This document shows, piece after piece, positions 48,011 through 59,564 of a stretch of 64,000 bases of DNA. Every line of letters starts with the position of its first letter. Positions within the stretch are counted from its first letter, which is position 1. Both the position numbers and the translations under genes were made by a program. The notes below the pieces were generated by a model, which was given only the letters and a program-made list of their open reading frames with translations, was not told the DNA's origin and ran no database searches. This DNA comes from an uncultured Faecalibacterium sp. (GTDB lineage Bacteria; Bacillota; Clostridia; Oscillospirales; Ruminococcaceae): positions 1 to 64,000 of the forward strand of contig CAKTEM010000001.1 of assembly GCA_934548045.1 (NCBI GenBank). Direction: 5' to 3'.

Positions 48011-49489
48011 ATGGGTAAGATCACTGGATTTATGGATTACACGCGTAAGACCAGCTCGGATATTCCGCCGCTGGAGCGCATCGAAAATTTCAACGAGTTT
48101 CACGTCTGGCTCTCCCGTGAGGAGCAGCAGACGCAGGCCGCACGCTGCATGGACTGCGGTGTTCCCTTCTGTCAGGCCGGCATGATGATCGGCGGCATGG
48201 CTTCGGGCTGTCCGCTGAACAACCTCATTCCCGAGTGGAACGAGCTGGTCTATCAGGGCAAATGGGAGCTGGCATTGCATCGTCTGCGCGCCACCAACCG
48301 CTTCCCGGAGTTCACCAGCCGGGTCTGCCCGGCCCTCTGCGAAGCCGCCTGCACCTGCGGCGACGTGACCGGCAGCAGTGTGACCGTCCGCGAGAACGAA
48401 CACGCCATTATTGAGACGGGCTATTCCAAGGGCTGGATCCACGCCGCTCCCCCTCCGGCTCGCACCGGCAAGAGCGTCGCGGTCATCGGCAGCGGCCCGT
48501 CCGGTCTGTCGGTCGCCGAGTATCTGAACAAGCGCGGCCATGCCGTCACCGTCTTCGAGCGTGCCGACCGGGTCGGCGGTCTGCTGATGTACGGCATCCC
48601 GAACATGAAGCTGGAAAAATCGGTCATCGAACGCCGCATCAAGATCATGCAGGCGGAGGGTGTCGAGTTCCGTACTAACATGGACGTCGGCGGCGCGGTC
48701 AGTGCCGAAGACATCCTGAACGAGTTTGACGCCGTGGTTCTCTGCTGCGGCGCGAAAAAGGCCCGTGACCTGAATGTTCCGGGCCGTGACGCAAACGGTG
48801 TACATTTCGCTGTCGATTATCTCACCAGCGTGACGAAGAGCCTGCTGGATTCCAACTTTGCAGACGGCAAGGCCATCAATGCCGCCGGGAAGAATGTCCT
48901 CGTCATCGGCGGCGGTGATACCGGCAACGACTGTCAGGGTACGGCCCTGCGTCAGGGCTGCACCGACCTGATGGCATTGGAGATGATGCCCCAGCCGCCG
49001 AAAGAGCGCGCCGCATCCAACCCGTGGCCGGAGTTCCCCCGTGTCCTGAAAGTGGACTACGGCCAGACCGAGTGCCTTGCCAAGTTCGGCAAAGACCCTC
49101 GTGTCTATCAGACCACAGTCAAGGAGTTCCTGAAAGACGAGGCCGGCAACCTGACCGGTGCCGTCATCTCCTACCTGAAGCCGGAGCGTGACCCCGAGAC
49201 GGGCCGCACCAACATGGTACCGACCGGTGAGGAGTTTATCTACGACTGCCAGCTGGCCTTTATCGCCGCCGGTTTCGTGGGCTGTGAATCCTACGTTGCG
49301 GATGCGTTCGGCGTCTCGCTGACGAACCGCGGCTGTGTCGACACCGACCACTTCAAGACCAATGTCGAAAAAGTCTTCTCCTGCGGCGATATGCGCCGCG
49401 GCCAGAGCCTTGTCGTCTGGGGCCTGCGTGAGGGCCGCGACTGTGCCGCCGAAGTCGACCGTTATCTGATGGGTTACACCAACCTGTAA
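48011..49489 (+). CDS. gltD: Glutamate synthase, small (NAD(P)H-oxidising) subunit
   Basis: A 492-residue flavoprotein delivering electrons to GltB. N-terminal 4Fe-4S cysteines are in AARCMDCGVPFCQAG and SRVCPALCEAACTCGD. The FAD site is SVAVIGSGPSGLSVAEYL. The pyridine-nucleotide site is NVLVIGGGDTGNDCQGTAL. The C-terminal FAD block is VFSCGDMRRGQSLVVWGLRE. RBS AAGGAGGG precedes ATG 48011. It is terminated by a strong hairpin shared with the opposite strand. Confidence 0.96.
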   Translation: MGKITGFMDYTRKTSSDIPPLERIENFNEFHVWLSREEQQTQAARCMDCGVPFCQAGMMIGGMASGCPLNNLIPEWNELVYQGKWELALHRLRATNRFPEFTSRVCPALCEAACTCGDVTGSSVTVRENEHAIIETGYSKGWIHAAPPPARTGKSVAVIGSGPSGLSVAEYLNKRGHAVTVFERADRVGGLLMYGIPNMKLEKSVIERRIKIMQAEGVEFRTNMDVGGAVSAEDILNEFDAVVLCCGAKKARDLNVPGRDANGVHFAVDYLTSVTKSLLDSNFADGKAINAAGKNVLVIGGGDTGNDCQGTALRQGCTDLMALEMMPQPPKERAASNPWPEFPRVLKVDYGQTECLAKFGKDPRVYQTTVKEFLKDEAGNLTGAVISYLKPERDPETGRTNMVPTGEEFIYDCQLAFIAAGFVGCESYVADAFGVSLTNRGCVDTDHFKTNVEKVFSCGDMRRGQSLVVWGLREGRDCAAEVDRYLMGYTNL

Positions 49490-49532
49490 CGGCGGCAACC
49501 TGAAATGCCATTCTCTTTCCTATCCTAAACAA

Positions 49533-49580
49533 CCAGAAGGGGCAGCCTCGTTTGAGACTGCCCCTTCTGGCGTTTTTGTT
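49533..49580. terminator. Shared intrinsic terminator between convergent gltD and the kinase-like gene
   Basis: A 17-bp stem (49533-49549 with 49554-49570; arm CCAGAAGGGGCAGCCTC with one mismatch) is followed by CGTTTTTGTTTT on the plus strand. Confidence 0.88.
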
Positions 49581-51317
49581 TTATCGGTCAGTATCGTACT
49601 CGATCTCTTCCTGCGACGAACTGGAACCCGAACTTGAGCTGGAACTGGATGCTTCTTCCTGCTGGCTGTCCGAATTGCTTGCCGAGGGTGCTTCCTCCGG
49701 TGTGACCGGAACGGTGGCTTCGACCTCTGCGGCGATATAGACAACAACGCTCGTTCCAACATCCAGCATTGTTCCTACTTCCTCACTGCAATAAGCAACA
49801 CACCCCGGAACATACGACCCATCGTTATAAATCGGCCAAAAACTCGCATTTAAGCCAACTTGTGTTAATTTTTGTGCGGCATCATCACGAGTAGACCCGA
49901 TAACATTTGGCATCTCGACTTTTTCCGGCCCCATACTGATAACGAGACTGATCGTGCTTTCTTTTTCGACGATTTCGCCTGCCTCCGGAGATTGCCGGAT
50001 GACATAGCCTTTTTCTACTGTGTCGCTGTACTCCTGTGTAACATAAAAGCGATACGTTCCTACATATTCCCGATCATTCCGAATTTGTACATCATAGTTC
50101 AGGCCGACGAAATCCGGCGTTAGGTTGACCGGCTCCGCAACGATGCTGCTGGCCGGTTCCGAGTCGGGCTGCACGGGTTGTTCGCTGTTCTTTCCCTGCT
50201 GCAGCACTCCCCAGAGGGTCAGCAAAATCAGGACAGCAAGCAGAATCAGGATCGCCGCCAGCAGGTTCCGCAGGCTGAGCATGTGCTTTTTCTGGTCGGC
50301 GTCCGTCTTTTGCGGTTCCGGCTCGGACAGTCGGAGTGTCCGGGTCAGTTCCTGCGTGTATTCCTGTGAAGACAGTGCCTGAAACAGCTGCGGCACGGTC
50401 TGGATACGCTCCGACGGCTTGAGCCGCAAACCCATCTGAAGCAGGTCGGAGAGATATTCCGGCACTGCTGAGTTGATGGTCCGTGCTTTCGGGTTGGAGT
50501 CCGCCACGAGACGCTGTGCCGCCGGAACCGGACTCTGACCGCAGACCATCCGGTAAAAGACCGCCGCAAGGCCGTATTCATCGGTATAGCGGCCCTCAAA
50601 CTCCGAGGTCGAGTATTGCTCCGGTGCCGAATAGCCCTCGAACAGCTGCTCGTGCAAGCCGCTTCCGGCGGTGCGCAGGCCGACTGTTGCGTATCCAGTC
50701 AGACGGGCGCGGCCATTGTCCAGCACCCGGATATTCTCCGGGCAGATGCCGCGATGGACAAGCCCCACCTGATGCATCGCCGATACGCCGTCGAACACCG
50801 GCTGCAGCATGATACGTGCTTCTTCCGGGTCAACGGTGTTCCCGTGTGCTTCCAGCCATTTGTCCAGCGGCCGTCCGCCCGGGTTCTCCATGACGGCGTA
50901 AACGGTGTTGTTCTCTTCAAAGACGTCCAGCACGGCTTCCAAACCAGTAGCCGGTGTGATGCGCTGGAGCGAGCGGTACAAGTCGGAAAAGTCCATTCGG
51001 GTGGTCTTGAACAGCACCTCACTGCCCGGTTTCGGGCGGAGTTCCATGTTCCGCCCCCGTTCCGAAGCCAGCGTCAGCGGCATATATTCCTTGATCGTCA
51101 CCCGGAAGCTGCCGATATTCTCGACACCACGGTACAGGATGCCCTCGCCGTCCACGCTCTGGATATCTCCCACCGTATAGCGGCCTGCCAGCACCGTACC
51201 TGCCGGGAGACTGCCTGCCGGATTCCGCCCGGCAAAGACACGGCCACAGTGCGGACACCCATCCGCCCGTCCGTTCAGCTCCTGCATACAGTATGGACAC
51301 AGCCGTTTCAACTCCAT
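49581..51317 (-). CDS. Membrane PASTA-domain Ser/Thr pseudokinase with zinc ribbon
   Basis: A 578-residue protein. An N-terminal zinc ribbon (CPYC...CPHC, Cys7/10/21/24) precedes a kinase fold (about 45-330). Lys76 (VTIKEY) and APE (231-233) remain, as does Asn195. The catalytic loop, however, reads HRGICPEN (188-195), with Gly190 in place of the HRD aspartate, and the DFG position reads LTGYA (T207), so both catalytic aspartates are missing. One membrane helix (about 352-370) leads outside to about two PASTA-like repeats (a DFVGLNYD type and MPNVIGSTRDDAAQKLTQVG) and a Ser-rich tail. It probably acts as a sensor or scaffold, not an active kinase. RBS GGGGGAG is upstream. Confidence 0.88.
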   Translation of the reverse strand: MELKRLCPYCMQELNGRADGCPHCGRVFAGRNPAGSLPAGTVLAGRYTVGDIQSVDGEGILYRGVENIGSFRVTIKEYMPLTLASERGRNMELRPKPGSEVLFKTTRMDFSDLYRSLQRITPATGLEAVLDVFEENNTVYAVMENPGGRPLDKWLEAHGNTVDPEEARIMLQPVFDGVSAMHQVGLVHRGICPENIRVLDNGRARLTGYATVGLRTAGSGLHEQLFEGYSAPEQYSTSEFEGRYTDEYGLAAVFYRMVCGQSPVPAAQRLVADSNPKARTINSAVPEYLSDLLQMGLRLKPSERIQTVPQLFQALSSQEYTQELTRTLRLSEPEPQKTDADQKKHMLSLRNLLAAILILLAVLILLTLWGVLQQGKNSEQPVQPDSEPASSIVAEPVNLTPDFVGLNYDVQIRNDREYVGTYRFYVTQEYSDTVEKGYVIRQSPEAGEIVEKESTISLVISMGPEKVEMPNVIGSTRDDAAQKLTQVGLNASFWPIYNDGSYVPGCVAYCSEEVGTMLDVGTSVVVYIAAEVEATVPVTPEEAPSASNSDSQQEEASSSSSSSGSSSSQEEIEYDTDR

Positions 51318-51395
51318 GTTGCTCCCCCCTCTGTGGTAAAGTATTCTTACTCTTTATTTTAGCATATTATCAGGGGAAAAACCAGCATCATTTTT

Positions 51396-52613
51396 TTACC
51401 GAGTTTCTTCGGGTGTTTCTTCCCGGACGAGCAGCTTTTTGTAGGTCATATCCATCCCGATGGCACCCAGCGGAGCCGTGATCAGGATCGCCAGCACCGC
51501 CACCGAGAGGACGATCTGTCCGCAGGAAAGCCCCATTGCCAGCGGCACCGAGCCGATGGCCGCCTGCACGGTCGCTTTGGGCAGGTAGGCGATGACACAG
51601 AACAGCCGCTCCTTTTTGTTCAGGGCCGTGCCTGCCACGCAGAGGCAGACACCCACCGCACGGAAGGCCAACGCGACAAAAATCATCGCGACCGCCGCAA
51701 GCCCGGCGTTGAGGGTATAGCGGATATCCACCGCTGCACCGACCAAAACGAACAGGAGGATCTCGGCGGCGAGCCAGAGTTTGCCGAACTTTTCAGACAG
51801 GCGTTTCGAGACAGACGGCACACATTCTGCCCGGAGCATACAGGCCATGCTGACGACGGCCAGCAGGCCCGACACCGACACGATGCCCTTCAGCCATGTC
51901 TCAACGGCCATCAGCAGAAAGGCAACGCCGAGGACGATAATGACCTTCATGCTGTTCCGGACATAGTGCTTCCGGGCGTATGCCGTCTCAAAAAACTGGC
52001 TCAGCAGCCAGCCCACAGCCGCACCCAGCGCAACGCCCAGCAGGATGGACACCGGGATGTTCACAAAGTCCATCGGATTTATGCTTCCGCCCTGCGCCAT
52101 GCTGACAAATGTAGAAAACAATACGATGACAAATACATCGTCGCAGGACGCACCGGCCATGATCATCTGCGGAATACTTTTTTCAGTACCGTATTTCGTC
52201 TCCATCAGCTGAACCATTCGCGGAACGACGACCGCCGGAGAGACTGCCGCCAGCACGGAGCCCATCACGGCCGCTTCTATACGAGAAATGCTAAGAATCG
52301 TCGGCGCGAACAGGATAAACGCCAGAATCTCACAGCTGGCCGGAACACAGCTCATCATGACCGCCGGGCGTCCGACTTTTTTCAGGTCGGCCAGATTCAG
52401 CGAAAGCCCGGCTTTGAGCAGGATGATGATCAGTGCCATCTGCCGCAGGTCGGACGAGATGGACAGGATGGATGGGTCGAGCCAGTTGAGGACATACGGC
52501 CCCAGCAGGATGCCGGTGAAGAGCATCCCGATGATACGGGGCAGGTTCAGTTTCTGGCAGAGGGCCGCCATCGACAGGCCCACCAGAAAAACGAGCGCGA
52601 GAGACGTCAACAT
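51396..52613 (-). CDS. CPA-family cation/proton antiporter under fluoride-riboswitch control
   Basis: A 405-residue membrane protein with about 12 helices. LNLPRIIGMLFTGILLGPYV is the usual first-helix region of monovalent cation:proton antiporters. GSVLAAVSPAVVVPRM and MAGASCDDVFVIVLFS carry the unwound-helix and paired-acid (DD) motifs of the family. Fluoride-responsive genes in other bacteria include CrcB/Fluc channels, CLC-F antiporters and cation antiporters, so fluoride or pH stress is the inferred role. The ATG at 52613 is preceded by AAGGAGG on the minus strand. Confidence 0.88.
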   Translation of the reverse strand: MLTSLALVFLVGLSMAALCQKLNLPRIIGMLFTGILLGPYVLNWLDPSILSISSDLRQMALIIILLKAGLSLNLADLKKVGRPAVMMSCVPASCEILAFILFAPTILSISRIEAAVMGSVLAAVSPAVVVPRMVQLMETKYGTEKSIPQMIMAGASCDDVFVIVLFSTFVSMAQGGSINPMDFVNIPVSILLGVALGAAVGWLLSQFFETAYARKHYVRNSMKVIIVLGVAFLLMAVETWLKGIVSVSGLLAVVSMACMLRAECVPSVSKRLSEKFGKLWLAAEILLFVLVGAAVDIRYTLNAGLAAVAMIFVALAFRAVGVCLCVAGTALNKKERLFCVIAYLPKATVQAAIGSVPLAMGLSCGQIVLSVAVLAILITAPLGAIGMDMTYKKLLVREETPEETR

Positions 52614-52637
52614 TTCAATTTTTCCTCCTTAGGACGC

Positions 52638-52731
52638 AAAAAAGCTGATGCCTTCTGCGACCTTTCAAAAATCACAGAAGTCATCAGCTTGTAACAGCAG
52701 TTCAGGTTTCCCTTGGGAGAACTTCATTCCC
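52638..52731 (-). ncRNA. Fluoride (crcB-type) riboswitch with overlapping terminator
   Basis: On the minus strand GGGAATGAAGTTCTCCC (52715-52731) gives a GGGA/TCCC stem enclosing ATGAAGTT. GAAGT can pair with ACTTC in CTGATGACTTCTG (52675-52687), as in known fluoride aptamers. The same 3' segment alternatively pairs with a downstream copy to form a long terminator (AAGCTGATGACTTCTG with CAGAAGGCATCAGCTT) ending in TTTTTT. Fluoride binding would hold the aptamer and prevent termination, switching the antiporter on. Confidence 0.78.
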
Positions 52732-52737
52732 AGAGAA

Positions 52738-52765
52738 AGTATACCATACTTTCCGCGAAATGCAA
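52738..52765 (-). promoter_or_regulatory. Promoter of the fluoride-riboswitch antiporter unit
   Basis: Minus-strand TTGCAT and TATACT with a 16-base spacer, immediately upstream of the aptamer. Confidence 0.78.
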
Positions 52766-52772
52766 GTGGTTT

Positions 52773-54332
52773 TTACTTTCCGGCACGGGTGCGGTTCTTC
52801 TTTGCCAGCTCATCCCAGACGGGCAGATCCAGACCCACGATCTTCGAGGTGAACGGCGTGCCGTCCTGCTTTTCAAAGTGCTTCCAAGCGCGCAGAACGT
52901 ACTTGAAACCGATGTACTGAAGCGGCAGGTTGCAGTAAACCATCAGGATGTTCGCAAAGTCGCTCAGATCCCAGAGCGCGCCGAGATCCATACCAGCAAT
53001 GTTGGTGATGACGCCGAAGGAAATGACGACGAGACACAGCACACGAATGAAGTTGATGAACGCAGGTTTGCTGGAAATGCGGTTTGCGCACATCTCGGTG
53101 AAGGACATGAAGCCCAGCAGGCAGGTGAATGCGAACAGGCCGAAGCAGACGCTCACCAGCAGAGTCACCAGAGAGTACAGAACGCCCTTGCTGCCGGTCA
53201 GCGCACCGCAGGAAGCGAGGAACTTATCCAGCTTGCCCAGCTCGAACCATGCCTGCGCATCCTCAGTCAGCCAGACACGGCCCATGATGACGACGAAACC
53301 GGTCAGCGTGCAGATGACGATGGTGTCGAGGAAAACGCCCAGAGCCTGAACACAGCCCTGCTCACAGGGATGCTCGACCTCAGCGGCTGCGGCCGGCATG
53401 GTGATGGTACCCTGACCGGCCTCGTTGGACATCAGGCCGCGCTTGATGCCCTGGCTCAAAGCCAGACCAAACGCACCGCCAAAGACAGCCGCCGGCTTAA
53501 ATGCCTGACCGAATACAGCGGCAAAGAACCACGGGATACGGGTAAAGTTGCCGACGATGAGGGCGATAACGGTAACGACATAGATAACTGCCATAACCGG
53601 AACCACACGGTCGGTGACTTTGGTGACCTTCTTGATGCCGCCAAAGCTGACAAGTGCCGTAATGACGAGCAAAATCACGAACGACACCCAGTACAGTGCC
53701 GAGTTAGTCGGGATGGTCTTGCCGGTGACGGTTTGTGCGATGGCACCGACTGCCGACACGGTATTGAAGCCCTGTGCCGGGAAGCAGAGCAGTGCGTACA
53801 CAATGTACAGCAGGCTCAGTGCAACACCGACCCATGCGGCATCGTTCAGCAGCTTGCGGCCATAAAACGGCATACCACCGACATATTCATCGTCGCGCTT
53901 TTCCTTGAAGATCTGCGACAGGGTGGACTCGGCAAAGGACGTCGCCATGCCAAAGAACGCCGAGATCCACATCCAGAACAGCGCGCCCGGGCCACCAATC
54001 GAAATCGCGCCGGTCACGCCCAGAATGTTGCCCGGGCCAACACGCATTGCCGTCGACAGCAGGAAGGCCGTCAGCGACGAGATGCCGGTATCCGACTTTT
54101 TGCGGCGCATCAGGACATGGAGGCTGTACTTGAATTTTCTCACCTGCACAAAGTGAAGCTTGAAGGTGAAGAAGATACCTGTTCCCACCAACAGGATGAT
54201 TGCCAGGCTGAAATTGCCCAGCACCGGGATCGCTGCGTACCAGTCCAAATTGCAGGGAAAATCCCAGAACCAGTTGGAAACGATCTGGATCTTGCTGCAA
54301 ATCGCGTTGACTGCATCAAACAGCGTCTGCAT
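52773..54332 (-). CDS. Alanine/glycine:sodium symporter (AGCS family)
   Basis: A 519-residue transporter with about 11 helices that imports alanine or glycine with sodium. Family blocks are AFLLSTAMRVGPGNILGVTG (the usual 'T..VG.GNI.G' helix), GALFWMWISAFFGMATSFAE, the later SQGIKRGLMSNEAGQGTITM, and LGVFLDTIVICTLTGFVV. RBS GAGGAGGAG precedes ATG 54332. A promoter with consensus -10 lies upstream. The gene ends directly before the antiporter promoter. Confidence 0.93.
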   Translation of the reverse strand: MQTLFDAVNAICSKIQIVSNWFWDFPCNLDWYAAIPVLGNFSLAIILLVGTGIFFTFKLHFVQVRKFKYSLHVLMRRKKSDTGISSLTAFLLSTAMRVGPGNILGVTGAISIGGPGALFWMWISAFFGMATSFAESTLSQIFKEKRDDEYVGGMPFYGRKLLNDAAWVGVALSLLYIVYALLCFPAQGFNTVSAVGAIAQTVTGKTIPTNSALYWVSFVILLVITALVSFGGIKKVTKVTDRVVPVMAVIYVVTVIALIVGNFTRIPWFFAAVFGQAFKPAAVFGGAFGLALSQGIKRGLMSNEAGQGTITMPAAAAEVEHPCEQGCVQALGVFLDTIVICTLTGFVVIMGRVWLTEDAQAWFELGKLDKFLASCGALTGSKGVLYSLVTLLVSVCFGLFAFTCLLGFMSFTEMCANRISSKPAFINFIRVLCLVVISFGVITNIAGMDLGALWDLSDFANILMVYCNLPLQYIGFKYVLRAWKHFEKQDGTPFTSKIVGLDLPVWDELAKKNRTRAGK

Positions 54333-54383
54333 AATAACTCCTCCTCTATAATAAGGTAGCTCCTACATTTAGAAGCTTGTTCC

Positions 54384-54412
54384 ATTATACCGGATGTGCA
54401 CAGACTCTGCAA
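54384..54412 (-). promoter_or_regulatory. Promoter of the AGCS symporter
   Basis: Minus-strand TTGCAG and TATAAT with a 17-base spacer. The AT-rich stretch 54413-54603 beyond it holds no gene that I can support. Confidence 0.8.
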
Positions 54413-54603
54413 GTAAAATTCAATATTTTGTTCAAATTTTAGACAAATTTGTGAAAGTACAGATTATTGGACTTTTGATGTGTATAATAGGTGATGAGCC
54501 CCAGAAAAAGCTTTCTATTCCTTGATTTTTGAGCATTTCGACCATTTTTCCTTTGTAAATTTATGCAGAAAAAACAAATCCATTCGGCTGCTTTCGGTTT
54601 TGA

Positions 54604-54633
54604 TTGACAGAAAGTTTTCGGTTGGGGTATGCT
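54604..54633 (+). promoter_or_regulatory. Promoter of cas3
   Basis: TTGACA (54604-54609) and TATGCT (54628-54633) with an 18-base spacer, 37 bases before the cas3 ATG. Confidence 0.7.
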
Positions 54634-54670
54634 AGCTTTATTACATCTATTTTCTTTGGAGGTGTCTTGT

Positions 54671-56830
54671 ATGGAATCCAATCACTCCCCTTATCTTGCA
54701 CACATCAGCGAAGATGGCCGCGAGCAAACTGTTTTGGAACACCTGAATAATACGGCTGACTTAGCCGGAACGTTCGCTGCATCCTTCGGTGCAAAGGACG
54801 AAGCACGATTTACCGGTAAGTACCACGATGTCGGCAAGTATTCCAATGAATTTCAGCGACGGTTAAAAGGCGGCCCGGTCGTAGACCACTCGACCGCCGG
54901 CACACAGCTTGCAATCCACGCCAACAACGTTCCTGCCGCATTTGCCATCGCTGGACATCATACCGGCATCCCCGATGGCGGAAATGCAAACGATACTGCT
55001 GATGCATCGACCTTATTTGGGCGAAGCCACAAATCCCTTCCATCTTATGACATATGGAAATCCGAATTGCCAACACTTCAGGCGGCTCCGCCTGCGTGGG
55101 CATTTCAGGACAACATTACAAGTATGTTTTTCACACGGATGCTCTATTCCTGCCTTGTGGATGCGGATTTTATCGACACCGAAACCTTTATGAATGGTGC
55201 TTCCAAACCCCGTGGAATGGGCGAACCGATTTCGGTGCTTCTCAAAAAAGTGCGGACGCAGGCACGCCGTTATCTGAATTCCTCAAGCGATTCTCCCGTT
55301 TATCAGCAGCGCAACGCCGTCCTGAAAGCCTGTCTGGAACATGGACAAGCCGGAAAACAGGGTCTTTACACTCTGACCGTTCCGACTGGCGGCGGAAAAA
55401 CCTTTGCTTCTCTCGCATTTGCTCTGGAACACGCCGCCGCGCATCACATGGAGCGTGTCATCTACGTCATCCCGTATACATCTATTATCGACCAGACAGC
55501 TCTTACCTTCTCCAAGCTTCTGGGCGAGGAAAATGTTCTGGCACACTTTTCAAGTGTTGATTACAAAACTGTCGAGCAGGAAAATATGACTTCCGCCCAA
55601 TACCGGCAGCTCCTTTCCAGCGAAAACTGGGATGCCCCCGTCATTATTACCACCGCAGTTCAGTTTTTTGAATCGCTCTACTCCAACCGCAGCGGCAAAT
55701 GCCGAAAGCTGCACAACATTGCAAACAGCGTCATCATCTTTGACGAGGCACAGACTCTTCCAAATGACTATCTTCTGCCTTGTCTCTCTGCTATTACCCA
55801 GCTTGTCCAGCACTATCACTCCACCGCCGTTCTCTGCACCGCAACACAGCCTGCACTGGAAAAGTTCTTCCACAAACTCGCACCCGGTCTGACTTTGCGA
55901 GAAATCAGTCCGAACCCCAATCTGCTTTATGAAACCCTTCGCCGGGTGACGATTCGTGACCTCGGAACTCTATCAAAAGAATCTCTCTGCGCACAGCTCT
56001 GTGACAAAGCGCAGGTTCTCTGCGTTGTCAACCGCCGCAAAACGGCGCAGGAACTTTATGAACAGCTTCCTTCTGAGGGCAGTTACTGCCTGACGACTTT
56101 GCTCTGTCCTGCAGACCGCCGGAGACAGCTGGATGAGATTCGTCAGCGGCTAAAAGACGGTCTTCCCTGCCGGGTCATTTCTACCTCTCTGATCGAGGCC
56201 GGTGTCGATGTCGATTTTCCAACCGTTTACCGTGAACTGGCAGGTCTGGATTCTCTGCTTCAGACCGCAGGCCGCTGCAACCGTGAGGGCAAACGTCCGG
56301 CAAATGAAAGCTTCGTCTATTTGTTCAAACTGGCGGATTGCTCTATTCCAACCATCTTCTCTCAAAATGTCAACGCCCTAAACAACGTCAGCCGCCGCTA
56401 CGATACGCTCGACACCCCCGAAGCCATCCATTGTTACTTTGAAGAACTTTACGGCATCCGGGCTTCGCTGGACAAAAAGGAGATTCTGAATCAATCTCTG
56501 AACGGTATCGAAGGCTGTATTTTCCCCTTTGCGCAAATTGCTGAGCAGTTCCATCTGATTGAGACCCCGACCCGAACCGTTTACATTCCGATTGATAAGG
56601 GCGAAGAGCTTTGCGAGAAACTGCATCAGGGATTTGTCAGCCGGACGCTCCTTCGGCAGCTTGGTGTTTACAGCGTCGCCTGCTATTCCGAACAGTTTAA
56701 TGACCTTGACCGTGCCGGTGCGCTGGAACTTCTTCCGAATGGTTCGGCGATCCTTACCGATTTGTCCAAGTACAGCCGTAAGACCGGCCTGACGATGGAT
56801 GTTGAAAACGGCATCGGGCTTTTTATCTAA
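54671..56830 (+). CDS. cas3: CRISPR-associated helicase-nuclease Cas3 (type I-C)
   Basis: A 719-residue effector that degrades target DNA after Cascade binding. The HD nuclease part has VLEHLNNTADLAGTF, GKYHDVGKYSNEFQ, DHSTAGTQL and AIAGHHTGIPDGG. The helicase part has Walker A LTVPTGGGKTFASLAF, motif II VIIFDEAQTLPNDY, motif III-like VLCTATQPAL, and motif VI LQTAGRCNREG. ATG 54671 follows GGAGG. A weak terminator and a new promoter separate it from the remaining cas genes. Confidence 0.95.
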   Translation: MESNHSPYLAHISEDGREQTVLEHLNNTADLAGTFAASFGAKDEARFTGKYHDVGKYSNEFQRRLKGGPVVDHSTAGTQLAIHANNVPAAFAIAGHHTGIPDGGNANDTADASTLFGRSHKSLPSYDIWKSELPTLQAAPPAWAFQDNITSMFFTRMLYSCLVDADFIDTETFMNGASKPRGMGEPISVLLKKVRTQARRYLNSSSDSPVYQQRNAVLKACLEHGQAGKQGLYTLTVPTGGGKTFASLAFALEHAAAHHMERVIYVIPYTSIIDQTALTFSKLLGEENVLAHFSSVDYKTVEQENMTSAQYRQLLSSENWDAPVIITTAVQFFESLYSNRSGKCRKLHNIANSVIIFDEAQTLPNDYLLPCLSAITQLVQHYHSTAVLCTATQPALEKFFHKLAPGLTLREISPNPNLLYETLRRVTIRDLGTLSKESLCAQLCDKAQVLCVVNRRKTAQELYEQLPSEGSYCLTTLLCPADRRRQLDEIRQRLKDGLPCRVISTSLIEAGVDVDFPTVYRELAGLDSLLQTAGRCNREGKRPANESFVYLFKLADCSIPTIFSQNVNALNNVSRRYDTLDTPEAIHCYFEELYGIRASLDKKEILNQSLNGIEGCIFPFAQIAEQFHLIETPTRTVYIPIDKGEELCEKLHQGFVSRTLLRQLGVYSVACYSEQFNDLDRAGALELLPNGSAILTDLSKYSRKTGLTMDVENGIGLFI

Positions 56831-56847
56831 AATGATAAAATGAAAAA

Positions 56848-56877
56848 GCGGCAAAGCCTAAGCTTTACCGCCCTTTT
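56848..56877 (+). terminator. Weak intrinsic terminator after cas3
   Basis: GCGG-C-AAAGC pairs with GCTTT-A-CCGC across a four-base loop with one mismatch, followed by CCTTTT. The gap 56878-56998 shows no gene. Confidence 0.5.
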
Positions 56878-56998
56878 CAGATAATAAATCAACAATTTCA
56901 ATCCACAGCCAGATAAACCCACATCCGTAAGAACCATGGGCTTTTCCGGATGACTATCCACAGTATACGAAAATTTTTCAAAGATAGCAAGTCTTCTC

Positions 56999-57027
56999 TT
57001 GATTCTTATGAAAAGTCATGATATACT
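56999..57027 (+). promoter_or_regulatory. Second cas promoter, ahead of the leader ORF and cas5c
   Basis: TTGATT and TATACT with a 17-base spacer. Cascade and adaptation genes can thus be expressed independently of cas3. Confidence 0.8.
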
Positions 57028-57084
57028 AAAGACACAGCATTTAGATTATAAATCAACAGAAGTTTAAATCGAGGAGGGATTCAA

Positions 57085-57138
57085 ATGGCTAAGACTACTT
57101 CTCGCCAAACGACACGATTTTCGAGGGAAAGGAGGTGA
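57085..57138 (+). CDS. 17-residue leader peptide ORF upstream of cas5c
   Basis: ATG follows a strong site (GAGGAGGG) and encodes MAKTTSRQTTRFSRERR, then TGA. The last codons (AGG AGG TGA) are themselves the ribosome-binding site of cas5c, whose ATG is six bases further on. Translation of the small frame would cover or expose that site, so coupling or autoregulation is likely. The peptide is very basic and matches no family known to me. It may be a spandrel of two adjacent ribosome sites. Confidence 0.5.
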   Translation: MAKTTSRQTTRFSRERR

Positions 57139-59561
<2,423 letters not shown>

Positions 59562-59564
59562 ATT

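Noticed and set aside
43460..49498. A 2012-codon frame antisense to gltB and gltD
   Set aside because: It is the antisense shadow of two highly expressed genes with biased codon use. It has no ribosome site and no recognisable domains.
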